Shown here: in pieces, positions 51,380 to 60,205 of the stretch
How positions within the stretch are numbered: the first letter of the stretch is position 1
Layout of the letters: each line of letters starts with the position of its first letter
Assembly: GCF_017599385.1 (NCBI RefSeq)
Contig: NZ_JAGFPK010000001.1
Coordinates: 3,417,436 to 3,481,435, forward strand
Reading direction: 5' to 3'
Length of the DNA: 64,000 bases
DNA from: Ciceribacter sp. L1K22
GTDB lineage: Bacteria; Pseudomonadota; Alphaproteobacteria; Rhizobiales; Rhizobiaceae
Position numbers and translations under genes: made by a program
Notes under the pieces: generated by a model
Database searches by the model: none
What the model was told of the DNA's origin: nothing
The model's input: the letters and a program-made list of their open reading frames with translations, nothing else

Positions 51380-52176
51380 CCCGTTCTTTCGCAGCCATTT
51401 CCCGTTTTGCCTTCCTGCTCTGCCTTGCCCTGTTCCTCGCGACACCGCTGACGATTGTCGCTGGGGTCAGTTTCAACAGCACCGCGCAGATGACCTTCCC
51501 GCCGCAAGACATCAGCCTGCGCTGGTACTCCACCTTCTTCTCTGATCCTACCTGGGTATCGGCCCTGACGAGATCGATCCTCATCGCTCTGGCAGCATCG
51601 CTCCTGGCGACGAGCATTGCCTTCCCTATTGCCTATATGCAGTGGAAGACGAATTCTCCGCTGGCAAAGATCGTCGCCGGTATGGCGGGCGTTCCCTTCA
51701 TCCTGCCGCCGGTCGTCATCGCCGTGCTGTTCCTCCTTTTCTGGGGCACCGTTCGGCATGTCGGGAATATCGAGAACATCGTCATCAGCCATGCGATCAC
51801 GTTCATAGCCGTGCCGCTGGTGATGATCACGCTGGGGTTCGCGTCGATCGACAAATCGCTAGTTGAGGCGGCCCGGACAATGGGCGCGCGTGACGGCGAT
51901 GTCCTGCGTTCCATCGCACTGCCGATAGTCATGCCATTTGTCGTGTCGAGCTTCGTGTTCGTCGCGATATTCAGCCTCAACGAATATGTCATCGCCTTCA
52001 TGGTGGCGGGCTTCACGGCCGAAACCATGCCCGTGAAAATCTTCACGAACATGCGAACCGGTTTCTCGCCCACGATGTGCGTCGGCGCGGTTCTTTTCAT
52101 GCTGATCGGCCTGGCCGGCTTTGTTGCCATCGCCCGGTTCGGCAACCTTCCCAAACTGCTCGGCGCGCGCGCCTGA
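51376..52176 (+). CDS. ABC transporter permease, PotC type
   Basis: A 266-residue permease whose GTG start overlaps the PotB-type stop (GTGA). It has FNSTAQMTFPPQDISLRWYSTFFSD, typical of PotC/PotI N-terminal periplasmic loops, and the EAA loop (LVEAARTMGARDGDVLRSIALPIV). It completes the importer. Confidence 0.9.
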   Translation: MTRSFAAISRFAFLLCLALFLATPLTIVAGVSFNSTAQMTFPPQDISLRWYSTFFSDPTWVSALTRSILIALAASLLATSIAFPIAYMQWKTNSPLAKIVAGMAGVPFILPPVVIAVLFLLFWGTVRHVGNIENIVISHAITFIAVPLVMITLGFASIDKSLVEAARTMGARDGDVLRSIALPIVMPFVVSSFVFVAIFSLNEYVIAFMVAGFTAETMPVKIFTNMRTGFSPTMCVGAVLFMLIGLAGFVAIARFGNLPKLLGARA

Positions 52177-52189
52177 AAGGAGAATTCTG

Positions 52190-52810
52190 ATGAAGAAGAA
52201 GCAGAACCCCATGATCGTTGGCCAGCCGGTCCTTATCGTCGTCGATATCCAGAAGTCAGCCTTCGAAGATGATGGCGCCATTCCCCTGATGCCGGGTATG
52301 ATCGAACGCATGCGGCGTGCCCGCGCCGTGATCGACGCGGCTCGGGCCGGCGGCATTCCGATCATCTTCCTGCAGGAAAGCCATCGTAAGACGGGCGTTG
52401 ACTATGGTCGCGAGATGGATGGCGACGAGGATGAGCATCTGCGCGAGGACTGGGAAGGTACCAAGATCGCCGCCGAAGAAGTTGGCCTGCGCGACGACGA
52501 TTATGTCATCGTGAAGCGACGCTATTCCGGCTTCATTGGCACCGACCTCTCGATTCTCTTGCGCGGCCTGAAAGCGGAAACGCTGATCATGGTCGGCGGT
52601 CTCACCAATATCTGCGTTCACTACACCTTCGCGGACGGCCACCAGAATGACTATCACTGCCGCGTCGTCGAGGACTGTGTCGCAGGATCGTCGATCGCCG
52701 CTCACGATGCCGCCCTTGCTAACATGGAGTACCTCCAGCACGGCGCTCGCCGCACGTCCGATGAGGTCATAGCCGCCTTTCTCGGCCAGTCCGGACACAA
52801 GGCCGCCTGA
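52190..52810 (+). CDS. isochorismatase-like cysteine hydrolase (paralogue of 47343-47978)
   Basis: A 206-residue protein with the triad positions Asp (IVVDIQKSAF), Lys (IVKRRYSGFIGTD) and Cys (LTNICVHYTFADGHQNDYHCRVVEDC). It shares long identical stretches with the minus-strand paralogue, including the AHDA and MEYLQ.GARR C-terminal motifs. AAGGAGA supports ATG 52190. It is 13 bp after the PotC-type gene and 1 bp before the M20 hydrolase, so it probably cleaves the imported compound. Confidence 0.88.
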   Translation: MKKKQNPMIVGQPVLIVVDIQKSAFEDDGAIPLMPGMIERMRRARAVIDAARAGGIPIIFLQESHRKTGVDYGREMDGDEDEHLREDWEGTKIAAEEVGLRDDDYVIVKRRYSGFIGTDLSILLRGLKAETLIMVGGLTNICVHYTFADGHQNDYHCRVVEDCVAGSSIAAHDAALANMEYLQHGARRTSDEVIAAFLGQSGHKAA

Positions 52811-52811
52811 T

Positions 52812-54197
52812 ATGCACACGCAGTATCGGGACCGGGTCCGGGAGATATGGCGTTCCATCGCGCCTGAAATCGAGAGCCTTTTTGCCGAGATGTGGCGGGT
52901 GCCGGAGCTTCCCGCCATGGAATACAAGTCGTCGGCCATCCTCTGCGACTTCATCGAACGGCACGGTTTCGAGGTGGAAAAGGCGGCGGGCGGTGTCCCG
53001 ACCGCCTTTACCGCGCGGATCGGAAGCGGCGACGGTCCACGGATCGGTATTCTCGTCGAATACGATGCGCTGCCGACGCTCTACAATGACGCCGTTCCCT
53101 ACCGACAGGGGAACTGGCGGCTGCCGGGTCATGGCTGCGGGCATAACCATATCGGCCCGGCCAATACTGGAGCGGGTATCGCGGCCGGCAAGGCCTTGCT
53201 CGAGCTTGGTCTCGCTGGGGAAATTGTGATCGTCGGGTGCCCGGCCGAGGAAATTGGTTGGGGCAAGCTCGCCCTGCAGGCCGCCGGTGTCTTCGACGGT
53301 CTCGATGTCGTCCTGACCTCTCACGGGGACTACCAGAACGGTTCCCTCGCCCGCCCGTGCCATTCCATGGCAAGCGGTGAGTTCCGGTTCAATGGCGAAA
53401 GTGCCCATGGCGGTAAGGTTGCGCAGCGCAACGCGCTTGAAACCGCCGAAGCCGCATTTGCCGCCTTCGACCGCATCAGGAGCGAGATTCCGGGCCTTCA
53501 GCTGAAGCATGTCTATCGCTCCGCCGGCATCACGCCCGGTGTGACGCCGGAGGAGGTCCGTCTTTGGTCGTCGGTTCGCCATCACGACTTCGAGATGGTC
53601 GAACGCGGCTACGCCCTGATGACCGAGACCTATCGCCGGGTTGCCGAGGAGAGAGGCGTCGGCTTTGTCGCGGAGCAGATTGCTGCGTGTCGCGGTTATC
53701 TTGGCAATGATACGGTCGGTCGGGTACTCGATACCTGCCTTAGGGAAATCGGACCGCCGAGGTGGAGTGAGGCCGACCTCGATTGGATGAAGGAGCTATC
53801 GGCCGCCTGCGATCCCGGGAATTCCTTCGACCTCCATCGCGAGATCGAGTATTTTGACACAGGCATAGATTATTATGGCCAGGACGACGGTGACATCAGC
53901 TGGCAGATCCCGCTTGGACGCGTCAACTGGGCCTATCCGAACAACGTTCCCATCCATCACTGGGCCTGGACCGCTCTCTCCGGCCACTCTTCCAGCAGTC
54001 CCGGCCCGCTGATGGCGTCCGAAGCTCTGGCGCTTGGCGCAATCGCTCTGGTTCTGGCCCCCGATCTCGTGAAGGATGCGCAGGACGAGTTGAAGAAACG
54101 CACCGGTGGCCGTCCGATCCCAGGGCCTCAGCCGACGATCACGGATATTCTTGCTACCGATCCGCAGGGCTTCTGGGCGGCGACCTGGAGTAGATAA
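52812..54197 (+). CDS. M20-family amidohydrolase (AbgB-like)
   Basis: A 461-residue zinc peptidase/amidohydrolase of the M20D type. VEYDALPTLYND and GHGCGHNHIGPANTGAGIA carry the Asp/His/Cys-type metal ligands, GCPAEEIGWGKLALQAAG the acidic catalytic pair, and SAHGGKVAQRNALETAEAA the dimerisation-domain motif. AbgB cleaves p-aminobenzoyl-glutamate and related enzymes cleave N-acyl or indole-acetyl amino acids. It follows the cysteine hydrolase gene directly. The motif before the metal His reads GES-AHGG, as usual. Confidence 0.88.
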   Translation: MHTQYRDRVREIWRSIAPEIESLFAEMWRVPELPAMEYKSSAILCDFIERHGFEVEKAAGGVPTAFTARIGSGDGPRIGILVEYDALPTLYNDAVPYRQGNWRLPGHGCGHNHIGPANTGAGIAAGKALLELGLAGEIVIVGCPAEEIGWGKLALQAAGVFDGLDVVLTSHGDYQNGSLARPCHSMASGEFRFNGESAHGGKVAQRNALETAEAAFAAFDRIRSEIPGLQLKHVYRSAGITPGVTPEEVRLWSSVRHHDFEMVERGYALMTETYRRVAEERGVGFVAEQIAACRGYLGNDTVGRVLDTCLREIGPPRWSEADLDWMKELSAACDPGNSFDLHREIEYFDTGIDYYGQDDGDISWQIPLGRVNWAYPNNVPIHHWAWTALSGHSSSSPGPLMASEALALGAIALVLAPDLVKDAQDELKKRTGGRPIPGPQPTITDILATDPQGFWAATWSR

Positions 54198-54254
54198 TGC
54201 GTCGACCATTGTCGTCCCGATCGCGGATTGCGTCGGTGTTGAAGGAAGAAAACC

Positions 54255-55142
54255 ATGACTGATATGATTGAACACCTGCGTATCCTGGAGCCCTATCCGG
54301 GCATCTTTGCCTATTACGATGGCCGCATTGCCGGCAAACGCCTTCACGGTCGTGAACCGAACTGGCTGGACGACGGCGCCTTCAAGCTCGGGATTGCATC
54401 TTTCGCGATCGTCAGCGGGGACGAGGCCCTCGTCTATGACACCCATATTTCTCTTGATCATGCCCGCGCGATCCGTGGGCATCTGGAAGATCTGGGCGTG
54501 AAAGAGCTGACCGTCGTGCTCAGCCACTTCCACAACGATCACATCGCCGGAAACGAGGTCTTCGCGGATTGCGAGATCATTGCCAATACCGAGACGGCTC
54601 GCCTCCTGGAAGCGGAAAGACCCCGGATTGCGCAGCGAGCTCCCATCATCGATCCGGTCATCGCGCCTACAACGCTCTTTTCCGGGACGACCGTGGTGAT
54701 GGTTGGCGACCTTCGTGTGGAACTGCACCACTTTGATATTCACAGCCCCGACGCCACAGTTCTGTGGCTTCCTGATCGTGGCCTTCTATTCGCTGGCGAC
54801 ACGCTAGAGGATACGGCAACCTATGTGACGGATGCCGACAATCTCGAAGTTCATCTGGGTGAGCTGAAACGCATGGCCAAATGGCCGATCGTGAAAATCC
54901 TTCCCTGCCACGGCGACCCAGACCGCATCGCCGCCGGTGGCTATGAGCCGTCTTTCATCAAGGCCACCGAGATCTACGTCAAGCGGCTAATGAGCCTCGA
55001 GATCGGCGAGAAGCCGGCATTGAAGGACATGATGGCGGACGAAATCGAGGCGGGAAGCCTGATTTATCTGCCAGACTATGAGGAGGTGCACGAAGAGAAC
55101 CTGGCGGCGTTCTTCGCCGTCAAGTCGAAAGGTGCGGCATAG
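54255..55142 (+). CDS. metallo-beta-lactamase-fold hydrolase
   Basis: A 295-residue MBL-fold protein with the metal motif SHFHNDHIAGNEVF (HxHxDH), a later ligand region LLFAGDTLEDTA (Asp) and ILPCHGDPD (His). GAAGGAAG precedes the ATG. It is the last gene of the Pot-type operon and converges on the enolase-superfamily gene. It may hydrolyse a lactone, ester or thioester from the same pathway. Confidence 0.87.
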   Translation: MTDMIEHLRILEPYPGIFAYYDGRIAGKRLHGREPNWLDDGAFKLGIASFAIVSGDEALVYDTHISLDHARAIRGHLEDLGVKELTVVLSHFHNDHIAGNEVFADCEIIANTETARLLEAERPRIAQRAPIIDPVIAPTTLFSGTTVVMVGDLRVELHHFDIHSPDATVLWLPDRGLLFAGDTLEDTATYVTDADNLEVHLGELKRMAKWPIVKILPCHGDPDRIAAGGYEPSFIKATEIYVKRLMSLEIGEKPALKDMMADEIEAGSLIYLPDYEEVHEENLAAFFAVKSKGAA

Positions 55143-55144
55143 TC

Positions 55145-55179
55145 CAAAAAATGGGAAGCAGCTCGCGGAGCTGCCTCCC
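55145..55179 (-). terminator. terminator of the TRAP/dehydratase operon
   Basis: On the minus strand a 12-bp stem (55153-55179, one G-U pair, 3-base loop) is followed by a run of six U (55146-55151). On the plus strand the stem has one A-C mismatch and is followed by a broken U-rich stretch, so it may also slow the convergent MBL operon. Confidence 0.85.
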
Positions 55180-55190
55180 TTGTTGTTATG

Positions 55191-56345
55191 CTACCAGTTG
55201 GTGAACGAGCCGTCGGTGCGGCGCAGGTGTGGCGGCTCGGAGTATTCGAACGGCATCTTCTTAAGCTCCGACTCATCGACTTCGATGCCAAGGCCGGGCG
55301 CGTCCGGCACGATATAGAAGGCTCCATCCATCTGGATCTGCTTTGGAAAGAGCGTTGCGTTGTCGAAGCCCCAATGCTGTTCCGCAGGGCTCTGGCGGCA
55401 CTCAAGCCATGCGAAATTGGCAACCGCTGCGCCAAGATGGACGGAGGCCGCCGTGCAGATCGGGCCGAGCGGATTGTGAGGCATGAGATCGACATAGTGC
55501 GCCTCGCACCAGCCGGCAACCTTCATCGCTTCGGTGAAACCGCCGACATTGCAGATATCTATCCGGCTGAACTGCAGGATGTCGCGCTCGATGTAGGGAA
55601 GGAACTGCCATTTCGACGAAAACTCCTCGCCGATCGCGAAAGGCACATCGGTCATCTTCCGCAGCGCCTCGTAGGCTGAAGGTGTCTCGTCGCGGATCGC
55701 CTCCTCGATGAAGTCTATGGTTCCCTGCGGCATTTTTTGACAGAAGGAGGCGGCTTCAGCGACACTGAGCCGGTGATGATATTCCACGCCGAGTGTCATG
55801 GCATGTCCGACCTCCTTACGTGTGCGGGTTACCCATTCGGCCGTGATGGCTATGGATTCGCGCGGTTCGAAGCGATCGGCATTTTCCTGGCCGGCGGCAA
55901 TGAAACGAACGCAATTCCAGCCGGCGTCTTTCAGGAGAACAGTCTGCTCGACCATCGCATCGCCCGGTTCGGCCGAGGTCGTCGCGAATGCGGGCACGAG
56001 ATCCCGCTGCTTGCCACCCAGCAACTGGTAAACCGGGACGCCCAGTGCCTTGCCCTTGATGTCGTGGAAGGCGATGTCGAGGGCGGCGATCGCGGCCGCC
56101 AGAACGCGCCCACCTTCAAAGTACTGGCTTCGGTACATTTCTTGCCAAAGAGCACCGCATCGCATGGGATCCTTGCCAATCAGGAACTGAGCGTAGTGAT
56201 CGATGGCCCCCGCGACAGCTTTTTCACGGTAAGACAGGCCGGATTCCCCCCAGCCGTGAATGCCGCTATCGGTTTCGACCTTGACGACAAGCTGGTTTCG
56301 GACGCCGACGCGGGCGATGTACGGCTTGATGGCAGTGATTTTCAT
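55191..56345 (-). CDS. mandelate racemase/enolase-superfamily dehydratase (galactonate dehydratase-like)
   Basis: A 384-residue enolase-superfamily protein with the N-terminal cap (MKITAIKPYIARVG...LVVKVETDSGIHGWGESG) and a barrel whose metal ligands read GVEYHHRLS, FIEEAI and IGEEF; the C-terminal catalytic His is in DLMPHNPLGPICTAAS. The first ligand is Glu in EYH where DFH is usual. Members dehydrate acid sugars (galactonate, mannonate) to 2-keto-3-deoxy acids. It lies behind the TRAP importer, so the imported acid sugar is its likely substrate. ATG 56345 opens at the family's normal N-terminus. Confidence 0.85.
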   Translation of the reverse strand: MKITAIKPYIARVGVRNQLVVKVETDSGIHGWGESGLSYREKAVAGAIDHYAQFLIGKDPMRCGALWQEMYRSQYFEGGRVLAAAIAALDIAFHDIKGKALGVPVYQLLGGKQRDLVPAFATTSAEPGDAMVEQTVLLKDAGWNCVRFIAAGQENADRFEPRESIAITAEWVTRTRKEVGHAMTLGVEYHHRLSVAEAASFCQKMPQGTIDFIEEAIRDETPSAYEALRKMTDVPFAIGEEFSSKWQFLPYIERDILQFSRIDICNVGGFTEAMKVAGWCEAHYVDLMPHNPLGPICTAASVHLGAAVANFAWLECRQSPAEQHWGFDNATLFPKQIQMDGAFYIVPDAPGLGIEVDESELKKMPFEYSEPPHLRRTDGSFTNW

Positions 56346-56371
56346 GTCAATTCCAGGAGGTGAAGCGAGCC

Positions 56372-57643
56372 CTAGCGAAGCAGGTCCGGCAGCCACGTTG
56401 AGAGAGAGGGGAACAGGATCAGCAACAGGATGATGCAGATCTCCGCGAAGATGAAGGGAAGCAGTTCACGCATGAGGGGTGTCATGCGGATATTGCCGAT
56501 CTTCATCAGGATGAACAGCACGACGCCGACCGGAGGCGTTATCAGTCCCATGGCGAGTGACAGGATGATCACCATGGATGCCTGGATCGGATCGATGCCG
56601 AGCTGAATCACCGTCGGCATGACAAGTGGGACGAAGATCAGCAGGGCGGCGCCGATATCCAGGAAGAGACCGAGGATCAGCATCAGGATCATCACTCCGA
56701 CGAGGAAAAGCAAGGGATTGCCTTCGAAGTACGGCGCGGCTGCCGTGACCATTCCGCCGATGCCGAGCAGGTTGAGCGCATAAGACAGAATGGATGCCGC
56801 CGCGACCAGAAGGTAAATGGTCGCGCTTGCCCTCGCAGACACGATCAGCGCGCCCCAAAGATCGGCAAGTTTGATGCTTCTGAACAGGAACAGCCCCAGT
56901 ACCGCCGCAACGAAGACGGCGATGCCGCCACCTTCCGTTGCCGTAAATGCGCCCGTCACCATGCCGCCCACGATGATGAACGGCAAGATCATGACGGCCG
57001 TGCCCTCGACCAGCAGCTTCGGCAGTTCTTCCCGCTTCACCTTCACAATGGAGGTCGGCAATCCGCTGCGGATGGACTTCAGGAGAATGACGACGGCGCA
57101 CGCAACGCCGAAGAGGACGCCGGGCACAACGCCGGCAACGAAGAGATCCACGACCGACAGACCGGTAACGGCAGCCATGATGATGGCGAGACCCGACGGC
57201 GGGATAATCGGTCCGATGATCGATGAGGCGGCTGTCACGGCCGCGGAATACTCCTTGGTATAGCCCTCCTTCGGCATGACGGTCATGAAGAAGCGTCCAA
57301 GCGCACTCGCGTCGGCGACGGCGGAACCCGAGATGCCGGCAAAGAGAACCGAGGTGCCCACATTGGTATAGGCGGTGCCACCGGGCAGCCGCCCGGTCAA
57401 GATGGACGACAGGTAGATGAGCCGTGTCGTGATCCCGCTGCGATTCATGATTTCGGCTGCCAGGATGTAGAACGGCATCGCCAGGAAAACGAAACTGTCC
57501 ACGCCAGAAAAGAAGCGGGTGACGATCACCTGCAGCGGAATTCCCGTCAGCCAGACGCCGAGCGTTCCGCCGAGGCCAAGCGCCATGGCAATCGGGACGC
57601 CGCCCAGCAGCAGGACCATCGAAAGAAGAGCAACCCAGGCCAT
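56372..57643 (-). CDS. TRAP transporter large permease (DctM)
   Basis: A 423-residue membrane protein with about 12 hydrophobic segments and the DctM landmarks FVFLAMPFYILAAEIMNRSG, FAGISGSAVADASALG, FDIGAALLIFVPL-like LFLDIGAALLIFVPLVMPT and GLITPPVGVVLFI. It carries out Na+-coupled uptake with DctQ and the periplasmic DctP. 26 bp separate it from the dehydratase gene. Confidence 0.93.
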   Translation of the reverse strand: MAWVALLSMVLLLGGVPIAMALGLGGTLGVWLTGIPLQVIVTRFFSGVDSFVFLAMPFYILAAEIMNRSGITTRLIYLSSILTGRLPGGTAYTNVGTSVLFAGISGSAVADASALGRFFMTVMPKEGYTKEYSAAVTAASSIIGPIIPPSGLAIIMAAVTGLSVVDLFVAGVVPGVLFGVACAVVILLKSIRSGLPTSIVKVKREELPKLLVEGTAVMILPFIIVGGMVTGAFTATEGGGIAVFVAAVLGLFLFRSIKLADLWGALIVSARASATIYLLVAAASILSYALNLLGIGGMVTAAAPYFEGNPLLFLVGVMILMLILGLFLDIGAALLIFVPLVMPTVIQLGIDPIQASMVIILSLAMGLITPPVGVVLFILMKIGNIRMTPLMRELLPFIFAEICIILLLILFPSLSTWLPDLLR

Positions 57644-57675
57644 CTCAGGTCTCGCGGAAAAGGAGTTGGTGGAAC

Positions 57676-58155
57676 TCAGTCATGTTCGTCGCCTTCAAAC
57701 CCGGAGAGCCAGCAGAGTACGATCTGGATAAGGATCAGCACGGAACCGACGGGGATCGCCATGTAAGGTATGATCATCGGCATTCCGGAAGCAGCGGCAT
57801 GCTGAGACATGTTGCGGATGGCAGCGGACCATCCATGGTAGGCCAGGAGCACGAAGAAGATGCCGCCGATCCCATAGAGCATGCTGCGCACGAGATGACG
57901 GTACTTCGAGGACACCAGATCCTGCAGCCCCTCGACCGCCATGTGTTCGGTACGATAAACTGCGGTGACGCTACCAAGCATCATCAGCCACATCATGATG
58001 TAGCGCATCGTTTCTTCGCCCCAGCTCAGCGAGCTGCCCATCAGATAGCGCCCGCCGACCTGTGTGAAGTTGATGAGGCAGACGACGAGCAGAATGGCCG
58101 CGGCCAGCAATTCGCAGGCTCGTGCGAGCGTGCGTGACAGGGTTTTCGTGGTCAT
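57676..58155 (-). CDS. TRAP transporter small permease (DctQ)
   Basis: A 159-residue four-helix membrane protein with VGGRYLMGSSLSWGEETMRYIMMWLMMLGSV, the conserved WGEE/E motif of DctQ. It starts at ATG 58155; longer readings run into the intercistronic hairpin. It sits between dctP and dctM as usual. Confidence 0.9.
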   Translation of the reverse strand: MTTKTLSRTLARACELLAAAILLVVCLINFTQVGGRYLMGSSLSWGEETMRYIMMWLMMLGSVTAVYRTEHMAVEGLQDLVSSKYRHLVRSMLYGIGGIFFVLLAYHGWSAAIRNMSQHAAASGMPMIIPYMAIPVGSVLILIQIVLCWLSGFEGDEHD

Positions 58156-58179
58156 TGTCCGAGCTTTCCCGCAAGCAGA

Positions 58180-58210
58180 CCGTGCGCGCCGGGGGAGCCG
58201 GCGCACACGG
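58180..58210 (-). repeat. intercistronic hairpin after the TRAP binding-protein gene
   Basis: On the minus strand CCGTGTGCGCCGG pairs with CCGGCGCGCACGG over 13 positions (one U-G pair) around a 5-base loop, 8 bp past the binding-protein stop. No U-tract follows. Confidence 0.8.
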
Positions 58211-58218
58211 GTGCAGCC

Positions 58219-59256
58219 TTAGTTGGAAGGACCGTAGAGCTTGGTTTCCGCCTCGCTGACGGAGGTCTCCATCTGCTGCAACAGGTCCTCGCCGACCTGT
58301 TCTGAGATGTATTTGCGGACCGGCTGGTAGACCGCGTCCTTGAAAGACTGCTTTTCTTCCGGCGTGGAGGTATGCACCTGCACGCCCTTCTCCTCGGCAA
58401 TCTTCTTCGCGTAGATCCAGTCGCCTTCCGTCTTCTGCACGTTTTCGACGGCCGCCATCACGCGCGCGCCCTCCTGCACGATCGCTTGATGCGCGGGCGA
58501 CAGAGATTCGAACCACGTCTTGCTGGCCACGACGATGTGGAGGCCGAGGACGTGCTCGTTGAGTGTCAGGTGCTTTGCGACATCGGCGGCGCCACCCGTG
58601 TAAAGAACCGGCGGCGGGTTTTCCAAGCCATCGACCACGCCCTGCTGCAACGCCATGACCGCTTCCGAGCCGGCGATCGGCGTCGGGTTGGCGCCAAGCG
58701 CCTTCACCATTTCCATGTAGACGGGGCTTTCCATCGTCCGGATCTTCATGCCCTGCATGTCAGCCGGCGTCTTGATGGGACGGACATTGTTGACGAAGGA
58801 ACGGAAGCCGTTCTGCGAGAATGCAAGCGCCTTGATGCCTGTCTTTTCCTCGATGTCGCCGAGCATCCACTGGCCGAACTCGCCGTTCATGACCTCCCAG
58901 GCCACCGGGGCGGAACGGAAGAGGTAGGGGAGCGACCAGACCTGGATCGGCTTGTAAAAACCAGCGAAGGCGCCGTCGGACGGTAGAGTCATTTCCAGCG
59001 TGCCGGCCTGAACCATCTCCGTCGTGTCGCGAACGGAACCCATCTGGTTGCCGGGGAAGAGCCGAACGGTGAGTTCGCCGTTGCTCTTGTTTTCGACATA
59101 GTCCTTGAAGGCCTTCGCGGCGTTGTATTCGGGGTTATCACCTTCGAACATTTCGAAGGCGAACTTGATTTCAGCCGCAGTGCCCGGCGCCGCGCCGGTT
59201 ATGAGGGCAGCTCCCAGAATGAGGGCGCCATAGATTCCCGATTTCAGTGCAGACAT
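58219..59256 (-). CDS. TRAP transporter substrate-binding protein (DctP)
   Basis: A 345-residue periplasmic protein with a Sec signal ending around GTAAEIKF, then the TRAP pattern NPEYNAAKAFKDYVENKSNGEL and KIRTMESPVYMEMVKALGANPTP with the carboxylate-binding Arg, and ALQQGVVDGLENPP. GGAGGAG supports ATG 59256 over the ATG at 59262, which lies too close to it. Ligands of such proteins are organic or sugar acids, consistent with the dehydratase in the operon. Confidence 0.93.
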   Translation of the reverse strand: MSALKSGIYGALILGAALITGAAPGTAAEIKFAFEMFEGDNPEYNAAKAFKDYVENKSNGELTVRLFPGNQMGSVRDTTEMVQAGTLEMTLPSDGAFAGFYKPIQVWSLPYLFRSAPVAWEVMNGEFGQWMLGDIEEKTGIKALAFSQNGFRSFVNNVRPIKTPADMQGMKIRTMESPVYMEMVKALGANPTPIAGSEAVMALQQGVVDGLENPPPVLYTGGAADVAKHLTLNEHVLGLHIVVASKTWFESLSPAHQAIVQEGARVMAAVENVQKTEGDWIYAKKIAEEKGVQVHTSTPEEKQSFKDAVYQPVRKYISEQVGEDLLQQMETSVSEAETKLYGPSN

Positions 59257-59306
59257 CCGCATCTCCTCCCAGATCGTGCGTTATATTTCACATAAAATCT
59301 CTGAAA

Positions 59307-59314
59307 TTGTACAA
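59307..59314. promoter_or_regulatory. GntR-type operator in the dctP/gntR intergenic region
   Basis: TTGTACAA, a perfect 8-bp palindrome, lies 51 bp from the dctP start and 67 bp from the gntR start in an AT-rich 124-bp gap. It resembles the other GntR-type palindromes in the window. Confidence 0.5.
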
Positions 59315-59380
59315 AGTCAACCCGTATTGATGTATGATTTTCCATCGGCTACATAGAATGACGTTATTGGAGAGACGCGC

Positions 59381-60073
59381 GTGCAGATGCTGAACAAGAC
59401 CGACGATCTGAAGGGCGACGTCCGGACCGTGGCGGAAATCGAAGAATTTCAGCCCCTCCACGAGCGCATGCGCGAAGACATAATCAATGGCGTCCTCGCC
59501 GAGGGATCGTGGCTGAAAACGCACGACCTTGGCCGCCGTTACGGTGTCAGCACCAATCCGATACGCGAGGCGCTTCACCAGTTGAGCGGCGAGGGTTTCG
59601 TCGTCATCCATCGTAACCGCGGCGCACGCGTGCGGACACTCGACGAGGTTTTCGTTCGGAATATCTTCGACATTCGCGCACTGATCGAACCCTATCTCGT
59701 CAGGCTGTTCGTTGAGCAGGCGACGGAAAAGGATCTGCAAGCCATGGAACTGGTGCAGTTGCAGATAGAGAAAAAGCCCGAAGACCAGGTTGAACTGGAT
59801 CGTCTCGATGAGGCTTTCCACGGGATCATGTATGACCGGCACTTCAATCAGGAGGCGCTCGCGATCCGGCAGCGCCATGGCGAGGTCGTCAGAGGTCTGG
59901 CGCGCCGCTATCCGGTCAGTCCCGCGCGGCGGGTGGCAATGATCGAGGAGCATCGCGCCATCATGGCCTCCGTGGCCCGACATGATGTCGAGGGTACCCA
60001 GCAAATCGTGGAAAAACACGCTCGGGCTGCCGAACGCAATCTCATAGAGCGTATGCGGCAGGGGCAACGATAA
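59381..60073 (+). CDS. GntR-family (FCD subfamily) transcriptional regulator
   Basis: A 230-residue protein with a winged helix (LHERMREDIINGVLAEGSWLKTHDLGRRYG; recognition helix STNPIREALHQLSGEGFVV) and an FCD domain (LDEAFHGIMYD; IEEHRAIMASV). GGAGAG supports GTG 59381; an ATG at 59387 is in frame. Divergent from the TRAP operon, which it likely controls. The 132 bp to the ThuA-like gene show nothing further except a GAGGAGGAA Shine-Dalgarno. Confidence 0.92.
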   Translation: MQMLNKTDDLKGDVRTVAEIEEFQPLHERMREDIINGVLAEGSWLKTHDLGRRYGVSTNPIREALHQLSGEGFVVIHRNRGARVRTLDEVFVRNIFDIRALIEPYLVRLFVEQATEKDLQAMELVQLQIEKKPEDQVELDRLDEAFHGIMYDRHFNQEALAIRQRHGEVVRGLARRYPVSPARRVAMIEEHRAIMASVARHDVEGTQQIVEKHARAAERNLIERMRQGQR

Positions 60074-60205
60074 TTCCCTGCCCTGCACTGCTGTCGGGCC
60101 GGAACCGCTTCCTGATCACATTTTCGCGGTATTGAACTGTCGGAGAAGTGGCCGTCCTGAAAATCGGATGGTCGATACCGGTCGCAAAACGAGGAGGAAG
60201 ACACG

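Noticed and set aside
53796..54743. 315-codon open frame on the minus strand, with a similar one at 52767-53585
   Set aside because: Antisense to the M20 and MBL hydrolase genes; composition is His/Asp/Arg-rich as expected from a reversed GC-rich gene.
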